45,503 bases of DNA from assembly GCF_014269285.1 (NCBI RefSeq), contig NZ_JACOAF010000053.1:4250-49752 (forward strand), written 5' to 3'. A model generated the notes under the pieces. It searched no databases. It was given only the letters and a program-made list of their open reading frames with translations, and was not told where the DNA came from. The position numbers and the translations under genes were made by a program. This DNA is from Rufibacter sediminis (GTDB taxonomy: Bacteria; Bacteroidota; Bacteroidia; Cytophagales; Hymenobacteraceae). Shown here piece after piece: positions 16,678-25,000 of the stretch; the first letter of the stretch is position 1, and every line of letters begins with the position of its first letter.

Positions 16678-16697
16678 AATAAAGAAAGGACACGCGT

Positions 16698-17024
16698 ATG
16701 ATTACCGTTTCTGATAAAGCAAAAGAAAAAGTAGAAAAGCTGAAGCACGATTCTAACATAGATGACAGCTTCCGCTTGAGAGCTTCTGTGGCTGGCGGCG
16801 GATGCTCTGGTTTGTCCTACAAGCTGGACTTCGATGACGAGGTAAAGCCCATGGACCAAGAGTTTGAAGACAAAGGCGTGAAGGTAGTGGTAGACATGAA
16901 AAGCTTCCTGTACCTGGCCGGCACCGAGCTGGATTTCTCTGACGGACTGAACGGCAAAGGCTTTTTCTTCAACAACCCCAACGCCAGCCGTACCTGCGGC
17001 TGCGGCGACAGTTTCTCTGTGTAA
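16698..17024 (+). CDS. iscA: A-type iron-sulfur carrier protein IscA/ErpA
   Basis: Protein of 108 residues of the HesB/IscA family. The three conserved cysteines are in GGGCSGLSY (C36) and in CGCG close to the C-terminus (C100, C102). A-type carriers receive clusters from IscU, or bind iron, and deliver clusters to apoproteins. Last gene of the isc operon, followed at 17051 by a perfect terminator. IscA, ErpA and SufA cannot be told apart by sequence alone; the operon context favours the IscA name. Confidence 0.93.
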   Translation: MITVSDKAKEKVEKLKHDSNIDDSFRLRASVAGGGCSGLSYKLDFDDEVKPMDQEFEDKGVKVVVDMKSFLYLAGTELDFSDGLNGKGFFFNNPNASRTCGCGDSFSV

Positions 17025-17050
17025 GCAGTACAACTCTTATTATCAATGCA

Positions 17051-17078
17051 AAAAAGGCACCGCATGCGGTGCCTTTTT
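17051..17078 (+). terminator. isc operon terminator
   Basis: Perfect 28-base palindrome of AAAAAGGCACCGCA and its complement, ending TTTTT, 27 bases after the iscA stop. Confidence 0.88.
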
Positions 17079-17247
17079 GATTTATAGGTGTTTTCAGAAA
17101 AACGGGCGTAAAATGATCAGCTTTTTTTCATTTGTATGTGTTTGTAGTCACAAGCCCTATCAAGATGCGTCGTGCGGTGCATTGTGCATAGACTCAAGCC
17201 AAATTATGATGCTGCGTTGTGCGTAGTCTCTGACGACGTCACTCTCA

Positions 17248-17373
17248 GACAGCCAATCTCCTGATTGGAGAAACTTGTCAGCTGAATACTGTAATTCATT
17301 TCCCATACTCTTTCTAAAAGCAAGGTTAAAACATCTGCCCTTTTCCAGTACGCCAATCAGGAGATTGGCTGTC
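17248..17373. repeat. Repeat C: perfect 21-bp inverted pair, 126 bp overall
   Basis: GACAGCCAATCTCCTGATTGG (17248-17268 and, inverted, 17353-17373) brackets 84 bp. Each arm contains its own palindrome CCAATC-TCCT... style, so this is again a REP-like pair. The centre TCTCC resembles the centre of repeat B. Confidence 0.7.
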
Positions 17374-17379
17374 CGGTAA

Positions 17380-17411
17380 GTGCGTAGAGCGCTGACGCTA
17401 ACTCTACGCAC
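17380..17411. repeat. Hairpin GTGCGTAGAG...CTCTACGCAC
   Basis: Ten-base arms (17380-17389 and 17402-17411) enclose an AGCG-CTGA-CGCT type inner hairpin. It starts 6 bases after repeat C and a partial copy of its arm (GTGCGTAG) occurs at about 17219-17226 on the other side, so it is probably part of the same composite repeat. Confidence 0.5.
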
Positions 17412-17558
17412 AATCAATGTAGTTATCCGTTCTGGTAGGATCATATGCCGGGCCACAAGTCTTCTCTTCAGCTGGTGTCTCCGTTCGTCTTTAAGATGCT
17501 TTCGGGATAATCAAGGAGACGAAAAGATTGCATTTCAATGTGCATACCTCAAAAGAAA

Positions 17559-17585
17559 AGGCTTGGAGAAATCATCTCCAAGCCT
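17559..17585 (-). terminator. Terminator of the NTF2-like lipoprotein gene
   Basis: AGGCTTGGAGA, loop AATCA, and its complement (17559-17569 and 17575-17585). On the minus strand it is followed by a run rich in T, 24 bases past the stop at 17610. Confidence 0.75.
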
Positions 17586-17609
17586 CTATAAATGAATGCT
17601 ATCGGTAGG

Positions 17610-18074
17610 TTATCTGGCTACCTGCACCGGATGGTCTTCCAACTGAGCGTAATGTAGTTTCCAGGCACCTTTGTCGTTCTTTTTCCAGATCAACATGAAG
17701 TTACCTTCGCCTTCGCCCTTGGGCAACTGCCGGTCAGACGGAATCACGTCTACGGTAAAGGTACCGCCCTCGAAGGCGATGTTTTCGTCGGCGCCGGAAC
17801 TTACCGAGAACGTCCTGAGGTTTTCAATGGTCCCCATGGTTTCCCGTACCCACTTCTGGGATACCTCGGATTTACCGTTGTAATGAACCTCGCCTTGTAC
17901 AAAATGGGCATCATCGGCTAAGAGGGTATCCAACTGGGAAGAGTTCTTGCTGTTCCACGCACCAATAAACTGTTGATTCAGTTGCTGCACGTTAACAGGT
18001 TCTTTTTTATCCTCCATTTTAGAGCAGGAAGAAAGCACGGCAGCAAATGCGAAAATAAAGAGGTATGATTTCAT
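17610..18074 (-). CDS. NTF2-like (SnoaL/DUF4440-type) lipoprotein
   Basis: Protein of 154 residues. A lipoprotein signal peptide ends in LSSC (Cys about residue 17). The mature part is a cone-shaped NTF2-like domain: an N-terminal helix (NQQFIGAWNSKNSSQLDTLLADDAHFVQG) and a curved sheet closing with FMLIWKKNDKGAWKLHYAQLED, the usual DUF4440 ending. Such domains bind small ligands or act as isomerases or hydrolases; no function can be assigned. It stands alone, with its own terminators on both sides. Confidence 0.82.
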   Translation of the reverse strand: MKSYLFIFAFAAVLSSCSKMEDKKEPVNVQQLNQQFIGAWNSKNSSQLDTLLADDAHFVQGEVHYNGKSEVSQKWVRETMGTIENLRTFSVSSGADENIAFEGGTFTVDVIPSDRQLPKGEGEGNFMLIWKKNDKGAWKLHYAQLEDHPVQVAR

Positions 18075-18157
18075 AGTAGTGTGTTTGGTGAATGATTAAA
18101 CCACATACTCCATTAGAATATTAGGAGTTTCAAATATTTTAAATTGGTATTCAAAAA

Positions 18158-18181
18158 AAGCCCAAGCACAGGCTTGGGCTT
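18158..18181 (-). terminator. Terminator of the first glycine-zipper gene
   Basis: AAGCCCAAGC, loop ACAG, GCTTGGGCTT; on the minus strand the downstream arm is followed by TTTTT. It lies 24 bases after the stop at 18205. Confidence 0.78.
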
Positions 18182-18204
18182 CATAATTATAGGCTATTGC
18201 CAAC

Positions 18205-18735
18205 TTACCAGCTTTTTCTTCTGTATTCAGAATCGGCGTACGGTTTAGAATAGTCACCGTAGTTCTCGTTAGGCAGGAAAGACAGGTTAGACATAGTCAT
18301 GATCTGCGGCTGACCGGCAGTGTAACCGGTGTAGGCCAGAGCGGCAGCCGGTGCGGCAACAGCAGCGGTTTTAGCTGCGGTAGAAGTTGATTTCTTAGCG
18401 GAAGAAGCTCTATTAGAAGAGCTATACGCGTAGGCTCTGTTAGCGGCAACGGTTCTGTTGAACTCAGCCTCCTCTTCAGCTGCTTTTTTCTTTCTCTTGT
18501 TTTCTACGATTTTACCAACTCCGTATCCGGCGGCGCCACCTACAACACCACCTACAACACCGCCCACTACCCGGTTACGCTTGTTGATGATGGCACCTGC
18601 CGCAGCACCAGTACCAGCTCCAATCACCGCGCCTTTGGCTTGCGGACTCCATTTCTTTTTCTCTTGCGCCTGAGCATTGTTGAAAGCAACAGTCACTAAG
18701 AACATCAGGGCGAATATCAAACTTAGCTTTTTCAT
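18205..18735 (-). CDS. Glycine-zipper outer-envelope protein
   Basis: Protein of 176 residues with signal peptide MKKLSLIFALMF...NAQA. After a basic KKKWSPQAKGAVIG segment there is a glycine-zipper 2TM-like hairpin (alternating Gly/Ala, residues about 34-72), then a charged KRKKKAAEEEAEF helix and an Ala/Ser/Lys-rich tail. Glycine-zipper domains insert in membranes or pack as lipoprotein-like envelope elements; the role is unknown. Paralogue of the 100-aa protein at 28654, which shares the K-W-S-K/P-KGAVIG-GxxxGxxxGAI core but lacks the tail. Confidence 0.75.
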   Translation of the reverse strand: MKKLSLIFALMFLVTVAFNNAQAQEKKKWSPQAKGAVIGAGTGAAAGAIINKRNRVVGGVVGGVVGGAAGYGVGKIVENKRKKKAAEEEAEFNRTVAANRAYAYSSSNRASSAKKSTSTAAKTAAVAAPAAALAYTGYTAGQPQIMTMSNLSFLPNENYGDYSKPYADSEYRRKSW

Positions 18736-19206
18736 GGTAGTACTTTTTAGAGTCTATAAAAGTTTATCTCTTGTGTTTTGTCTCTTTTCAACTTCCGTGC
18801 CAAAACTGAATTTGCTTTTCCCAAAAGCCTTAAACCCTTTTCGGCACCAATAGAGGAGGTTACGCTTCCTCCCGTTATCAGGAGCTAGAACGGATTTTTA
18901 AATATTTAGATACATTAATATTTAAAAACCGGCCTAAACCCCTATTTATCAAGGCAGACCAACTTCTTATTATCCTGTTATACAACAGCTTAACCACCAA
19001 ACTACTTTGTCTAATAATATAGGCCAGAGCGATTTTAAGGTCAGATATTTTGAAGGAATCACCGTTTGCACTTTAGGCTTGTTTATGAGAAAAGAGGCCT
19101 AAAGCCCTCTACCAAAATACCTCTACTTTGGATTTTGTGGGTTGTCTGAAGAATGCATATCTTGTTAGAGTAACCACTTCAACGCCCTCGCTCCTCTTCA
19201 AAAGTC
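18736..19206. other. AT-rich gene-free spacer
   Basis: No credible gene on either strand. It holds a 12-bp AT-only inverted repeat (18895-18906 and 18917-18928, loop 10) and a member of the common hairpin family (19071-19104). It precedes the 41-aa gene. Confidence 0.55.
19071..19104. repeat. Intergenic hairpin family member
   Basis: CTTTAGGC (19071-19078) pairs with GCCTAAAG (19097-19104) around TTGTTT...AAAGAG. It sits in a region without a gene end immediately beside it. Confidence 0.5.
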
Positions 19207-19332
19207 ATGCAGAAAAAAATGTATTTGCTCCGGCACCGGTATGTAAAGTTTTTCCTGATAGCACTCTCTATCTACTTTATATTACAGTTCGGGAAACGGA
19301 TGGGTGAGTTTCTGTACTATATGACCAATTGA
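19207..19332 (+). CDS. Small single-pass membrane protein, 41 aa
   Basis: Below usual ORF length limits. The ATG at 19207 opens a 41-codon frame: basic head MQKKMYLLRHRYVK, one hydrophobic helix FFLIALSIYFILQF, then GKRMGEFLYYMTN and a stop. The K/R-rich head predicts an N-in topology. The frame is followed after 18 bases by an excellent intrinsic terminator (19351-19400), which is strong evidence for a short transcription unit ending here. It lies immediately upstream of the KAP NTPase gene. No family is recognised. It could be a regulator or partner of that membrane protein, a toxin-like peptide, or an independent stress peptide. Confidence 0.6.
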   Translation: MQKKMYLLRHRYVKFFLIALSIYFILQFGKRMGEFLYYMTN

Positions 19333-19350
19333 AACAACTGCTATTTCATG

Positions 19351-19400
19351 AAAAGAGCCCCTGCTTTCAAGAAAAAGCAGGTGCTCTTTTGTTTATATTT
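19351..19400 (+). terminator. Intrinsic terminator of the 41-aa gene
   Basis: Arms 19351-19367 and 19374-19390 pair over 17 bp with one mismatch, loop 6, then GTTTATATTT. It ends 6 bases before the ATG of the KAP NTPase, so the next gene must start its own transcript or depend on read-through. Confidence 0.82.
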
Positions 19401-19405
19401 GGTTT

Positions 19406-21955
19406 ATGAGCAGAATATCTAAACTAGCCTCTAAAATAATAAACGGGCAAACTTTAACAATCTTAGCCACTATTGCAGGTTTATCTGTCTTCCATACTCC
19501 AGTAGAGAAGCTTTTAAGCGATACGGTTGTAAAACACCTGCTAACCTACTGCGAAAGTAATTGGTTTAATGATGTCATTTTCATTTTAGCAGCAGTGGCA
19601 CTAATTTTACTTACCTACCGAAAGAGGAAAAGAATTATTGCCAACAACTCCATTCTTATCTTACTTGCAATTAGTGCTTTCTATTTATATCATAGAATCT
19701 TCAAAAGCACATGGGAACTTACTGGCTTCCAAACAATACCAAACATTAAGTATGCAGACTTCATATTATTATATACAGCTCTAACTATTTTGAATTGGTC
19801 AAGGCAGTTCCAGAAACGCCAAGTAGAGAAGACCTCCTTAACAACATTTTTTGATGACGAACCACTTAGTGATAAAAAAGAAGACAAACTTGGTTATAGC
19901 ATTTATGCGAAAACAGTAGCAGACAAGATTGAAGCTTACAACCACAACAAGTCTTTTGCTATTGGTGTTAATGGAAAATGGGGAATGGGTAAAACATCTT
20001 TTTTTGACCTCATCAAAAGAGAGCTGAACAAAGAAGAGAACATCATCATAGATTTTAATGCTTGGAACAATAGCTCTCCACGCGCCATCATACAAGACTT
20101 CTTTAACACACTTCAAGAAGCACTAAATCCTTACTACTCTTCACTAGCTCATCAGCTTGCAATTTACTCTGACAAACTAGTCACAGTGAATGATAATAGC
20201 ATAACGCAATCTTTGAAAGTTGTTCTTGGCTTATTTACAAGTGATAGTTCCCTCAGTAGCATTCATGATCAAATCAATCAAAAACTAATAAAGATTGATA
20301 AGAAAATAATCATCTTCATAGATGACTTAGACCGCTTAGACAAACATGAGATCATTGAAGTCTTCCGTTTGGTTAGAAACACAGCCAACTTTCAAAAAAC
20401 AATCTTCTTAGCAGCATATGATAGAGATTATGCTTTAAAAGCGATTAGTGAATACAACCCACATAACTATGAACTTTTCTTAGAGAAAATTTTTCAACTT
20501 GAAATCAATCTACCTTATTTTGAACCTGCAATTTTAAAAAATAGATTAATATTTAATTTAAAACATTTATTACCTACCTCTTTACATCATTCCATAGAAT
20601 CAACTATATCTAACAAAAATCATAGAGATGATATAAATTTACTGGATTGGATTAGCAGCATTCGAGATGTCACAAGAGTTACAAACACTATTGCTGTTAC
20701 TATGGAAGGACTACATGGGGAAATATATTTTAGAGATTTCTTTTATCTCCAGCTTTTGCGTATGAAGTATGCTTCTGTATTTGAGCATTTAAGTAAAAAC
20801 TATCACGCCTACTTGCAATCTAACAACCATTCATACGGAAATAATCGGTACTTTTTGAAACAAGTTGACAGAAGAACCAACAATTCTTCAAAACATTATA
20901 TACTAGATGAATATTTAAGTAATAACAAAAGCTACTTCTCAATTCATGATAATGATATAGAAAAAATAATAAAGTTATTGGTTATCATTTTTGACAAGCA
21001 CGCTCGTGATTGGGATAACAAGCAAGACCACTTATCAGTAGTATTCCCTCTTCATAGGAACAAATATTTTATGTACAATTTAAATGAAGGGAATATTTCA
21101 GAAGTATCATTCACCAAAGCTCGAGCTTCATCACAAGAAGAATTTAATAGGTTAATATCTCATTACGTTAACGAAGGGCTTCAGCTTGAACTAAGGTATA
21201 GATTCATGAACATAAAAGATTTCCAAAGCAGAGAAGATTTCGAAAGGGTAATTAAGGGTATTTTTCATTTTGCAAACCTTAAATCACAGCCTCCATACAA
21301 TAGTTATTCTTCAATTGTAGGCTATGATGTAGATGACCTTAGAAATAAGCTTTCAGATTACAACCAAGAATTAAGCAGGAATTATTACAACTCGGCTAAT
21401 TCAGAAATACTATATAAAACATTTTTCAGAGAGCTTTTTCAAAATGCAAAGTATCCTTATTTATTTGAGAGCAGGTTAATTGGGGACTGGCTTAAAGGCT
21501 CTATAGATAATTTCCCAATATCAAGAGATGAGCTAAGAGATTATGCAATAAGTTATTTTGCAGAATACTGCTCTAGAGCACTTAACCTTAACGAATACGT
21601 TTGGGAGATGCTTTACGATTGCCAACTACAAGAATCAGAAAAGGCGCCTAACACTTCAATCATACCTAAAAGAGCAAAAGATATTTTCTTAGATTTCTTA
21701 ATTGAAAAGGATATTGATGGTGTGATAGTAGATATAATACAACCTGATAGACGAAATGAAGCAAAGTACAGTTTATCTGGATATGTTATAGGAATCTGGG
21801 AAAGTTGGGATGAATTTATTGAGTTTTTAACTGACAACAGAAATAATAACTGGAAGTACATCGATGAATTTATAGAATTTTATACAGCAGCAAGTGAAAA
21901 AGGATTTGAAAACTCAATTGAATTCAATTTTAAAACTATACCAGTAAAAAAGTAA
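19406..21955 (+). CDS. KAP family P-loop NTPase, membrane-anchored
   Basis: Protein of 849 residues. The N-terminal 135 residues hold three to four hydrophobic helices (about 17-30, 57-70, 81-96, 116-130). The KAP NTPase domain begins near 165 with GYSIYAKTVADKI; Walker A is GKWGMGKTS (190-198), the DFNAW motif typical of KAP is at 216-220, and Walker B is IIIFIDDLDRL (301-311) followed by FLAAYDRDYA. The C-terminal 480 residues are not recognised. KAP proteins are STAND-like membrane ATPases; bacterial ones are patchily distributed and some are linked to phage defence. Composition is very AT-rich (12 G+C of 60 at 20521-20580, against 38 of 60 at 22141-22200 in the next gene), which suggests horizontal acquisition. 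TATATTTG stands 5 bases before the ATG, so the message may be leaderless. Confidence 0.88.
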   Translation: MSRISKLASKIINGQTLTILATIAGLSVFHTPVEKLLSDTVVKHLLTYCESNWFNDVIFILAAVALILLTYRKRKRIIANNSILILLAISAFYLYHRIFKSTWELTGFQTIPNIKYADFILLYTALTILNWSRQFQKRQVEKTSLTTFFDDEPLSDKKEDKLGYSIYAKTVADKIEAYNHNKSFAIGVNGKWGMGKTSFFDLIKRELNKEENIIIDFNAWNNSSPRAIIQDFFNTLQEALNPYYSSLAHQLAIYSDKLVTVNDNSITQSLKVVLGLFTSDSSLSSIHDQINQKLIKIDKKIIIFIDDLDRLDKHEIIEVFRLVRNTANFQKTIFLAAYDRDYALKAISEYNPHNYELFLEKIFQLEINLPYFEPAILKNRLIFNLKHLLPTSLHHSIESTISNKNHRDDINLLDWISSIRDVTRVTNTIAVTMEGLHGEIYFRDFFYLQLLRMKYASVFEHLSKNYHAYLQSNNHSYGNNRYFLKQVDRRTNNSSKHYILDEYLSNNKSYFSIHDNDIEKIIKLLVIIFDKHARDWDNKQDHLSVVFPLHRNKYFMYNLNEGNISEVSFTKARASSQEEFNRLISHYVNEGLQLELRYRFMNIKDFQSREDFERVIKGIFHFANLKSQPPYNSYSSIVGYDVDDLRNKLSDYNQELSRNYYNSANSEILYKTFFRELFQNAKYPYLFESRLIGDWLKGSIDNFPISRDELRDYAISYFAEYCSRALNLNEYVWEMLYDCQLQESEKAPNTSIIPKRAKDIFLDFLIEKDIDGVIVDIIQPDRRNEAKYSLSGYVIGIWESWDEFIEFLTDNRNNNWKYIDEFIEFYTAASEKGFENSIEFNFKTIPVKK

Positions 21956-21996
21956 AACAGAAACCCTACTTCTCCTCCCCTTCCCCAAAACCTGTT

Positions 21997-22004
21997 ATCT
22001 TTAC
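21997..22004 (+). promoter_or_regulatory. Possible sbcC -7 box
   Basis: TATCTTTA, one base off TAnnTTTG, 24 bases before the GTG start of sbcC. No clear -33 TTG, so weak evidence that sbcC has its own promoter after the AT-rich KAP gene. Confidence 0.25.
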
Positions 22005-22027
22005 TAACTCGCATAGTTTCCACTCCC

Positions 22028-25000
22028 GTGAAGATAACCTCCGTTCGTTTCCTCAACCTGAACTCGCTGCAGGGCGAGCACCTGATCCGGTTTAATGAGC
22101 CGCCTTTGAGCGACTCCGGCCTGTTTGCCATTACCGGACCTACCGGGGCAGGAAAGACCACCATTCTGGACGCCATCACGGTGGCCCTGTACGGGCAGGT
22201 GCCGCGCCATGGCCGCGAGGTGGCCGAGATCATGACCCGCCACACCGGCGAGTGCTGGTCTGAAGTGGAGTTTGAAGCCGAAGGGAAAACCTACCGCGCG
22301 CGCTGGAACCTTCGGCGGAGCCGCGGCAAAGCCGATGGCAAGTTGCAAAGCCCGGTCATGGAATTGATAGACGCGGCAACCCAGGAGGTGCTGGAATCAC
22401 GTCTATCGGAGACCCGCCAGCGCATCATTGACCTCTGCGGCCTGGATTTCCAGCAGTTTCTCCGGTCCGTGATGCTCTCCCAGGGCGATTTTACCCGTTT
22501 CCTGAAAGCCAGCGAAAGCGAACGCAGCGAACTCCTGGAGAAACTCACCGATACCCGCATTTACTCCCAGATCTCCATGGCCGCCTACGAGAAGGCCAAA
22601 GCCGAGAAGCTGAAACTACAGGACCTGGAGCGCCTCCTGCAGGTAGACCAGCTTTTGCCCGAAGAAAAGCGGCTGGCCCTGGCCTACGAAGTCACCCAAC
22701 TGAAAGCCGCCGCCCGCCTCGCCAATCAGCAGGTACAGCAGCACCAACAGCAACAGACCTGGCTGGAGCATCTCCAGAAACTGACGCACAAAGAAGCTCA
22801 ACTACGCACGCTGACCACCCAAGCCCAGGAAGAGCAGCGCGCCTGGCAACCCAACCTGGAGAAACTGCTGCGCAATGACCAGGCCCAGCCGTTCCAAACC
22901 GAACTGGCCCGCCTCTCCGAGGTACAACACCAAGGCCAAAGACTGGCGCAAACCCTAGCAGTTTTACAGGCGCAGATACCCCGCCAGGAAGAGGTAGTGG
23001 CATCCCAGACCAAGGCTTCCCAAGCGGCGCGCACGGCCCATGAACACGCCCAGCAAACCTTAACCCAGGCCGAGCCTCGCCTGGATCAGGTTTTGCAGCA
23101 AGACACGCATCTGGCGGCCCAGCAGGCTCAATATGCCAAAGAGGAACAAGCCGCCGCTCATCTGCAACAACAGATCCAGGTACTTTCCAGGCAATTGGCT
23201 GCCCAGCAGGAAGAACTTCAGACCTTGATCGCACAGGAGCAAACTATCTCGCAATGGCTTCTGCAGCATCTACAGGACGAGGAGTTAACCGAAAGTTTAT
23301 CTGAGGTTCGGGCAGAGGCCAGGAGCCTGCGGGACGTGCGCGCGCAGCAAGCCAAGTACCAGAAAGAGCACGCTGATTCTGCCCTGATTTCACAAAACGA
23401 GGCCAAAAACGAAAAGCAGCTACAACAGCAGCTTCAGGAACTGGAGCGCCAGATGCAGCAGCAGAAAACCCGCTTAGACAACCTGAAGCAACAGGTCAGT
23501 ACCATACTCCAAGGCCAGGAATCTGATGCGCTGGAACAGCTTTGCCAACGCCTGCCCAGCATGTGCAGCCAACTAGAAAAACAGCTAGATTTGAGCAAGA
23601 CCTTCTTGCAGCAGGAAACCCGTCGGCAGGATTTACAGGTGCACCTGGCCACTACCACGCAGGCCCTGCACCAGCAGCGCACCCAATTGGTCCAAACCAA
23701 AACCGAGCGCGAGCAGGCCCAGGACAAACTAAATGACGTGCAGCAGATTCTGGATTTGCAGCGGCAAATTCAGAAATATGAAGACGCCCGCGCCCAACTG
23801 CAACCCGAGCAACCTTGTCCGCTGTGCGGCTCTACGCACCACCCGCTGGTGGACGAGCACCAGCCGCATATGGTGAGCGAAGCGGAGCAAAACGTAGTAA
23901 GCCAGCAGCAGCGCCTGCAGCAACTAGACGGGCAGGAACGCCAACTAGCCGCCACCGTACACCGCCTGGAACTGGCCGAACAACACACACAGGAGCAACT
24001 CCAAAGTCTAGAAACTCAGAACGCGGCCTTACAAGCCCAGTTTTCCGCGTTGAATACGGCCTTGGAGCTGGCCCATGAGATTGCCGTGTCAGACGCTATT
24101 CACCAGAGCTGGAACGCCCGGAAAACCGAACTCCAGCAGGCTACCGACACTCTGGAAGGGCTGCGCGGCCTGAGAACCCAAATAGAGAAAGCCCATCAGG
24201 ACGAGCAGAAATCCTTAACCGAGCAGCAGCGTTTTAGGCATGAAATTGAAAAAATAGCCCAGAAACGCACCCTGGCCCAAGCGCGTCTCACGCAACTTCA
24301 GGAAGAACTAACAGACCTTGCTGAGCAGGAAAGCGTCATTTCTGACACCATCCGCGGATTTTTCAGCACCTACGGCCTCACCTACACCGGGAACAACGGT
24401 GCCGAATTACTCGCCCAACTGGAAGACCGTCGGCAAGCGTTTGAGCAGCAGAAAAAGCAGCTCCCAGAGCTTCGGGAGAAACTGGTGCAGGCCCAATCCA
24501 TGCGAAACAGCGGCACGCAATCCCTGCAGGAAAAGCAAACCGAAGCACAGCACAAAACCGAACAGCTACACGCGTTCAAAGAACAGCTCCAGCACCTCCT
24601 CGCCCAGCGCTACGCGTTGCTGCCAGCTGGCGTACAGCCCCAGACTGAGAAACAGCGGTTGCAGCAAACCGTCACTCAGACTGCCCAACAGCTTCAGGCT
24701 GCAGAGGCTGCGCTGCAGCGCGAGCAGGAAAAGTTAAACCTGCTCCGACACCAGCTATCGGAAAAACAGAAAGACCAACAGGCAAACCACCAGGTGCAGA
24801 CCGAGCTGGAATCGTCGCTGATGCAGAAAATCAAACCGGAGGGATTCGGGTCACTGGCCGAACTGCAGGCCGTGCTCCTGCCCCCGGACGAAGCGCAACG
24901 CCTGCGCCTGGAACGGGACCGACTGCAGAAAACGCTGCATGAGTTGACTCACAGCCTAAAGCAATGCCGCGTGGAGTATGAAAGTGAGAAAGAGCGCCAC

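Larger units (their letters stand above)
17082..17558. other. Gene-free spacer with an inverted repeat pair
   Basis: Nearly 480 bp between the isc terminator and the next terminator. It contains repeat C (17248-17373) and a hairpin at 17380-17411. A 98-codon minus-strand frame (17160-17456) is made of these repeats and is not supported as a gene. Confidence 0.6.

Noticed and set aside
17160-17456. 98-codon frame on the minus strand
   Set aside because: Built mainly from repeat C and its flanking hairpin; no domain or start signal.
22692-23234. 180-codon frame antisense to sbcC
   Set aside because: Reverse frame of a GC-rich coiled-coil region, rich in Gly/Pro/Ala/Arg without motifs.
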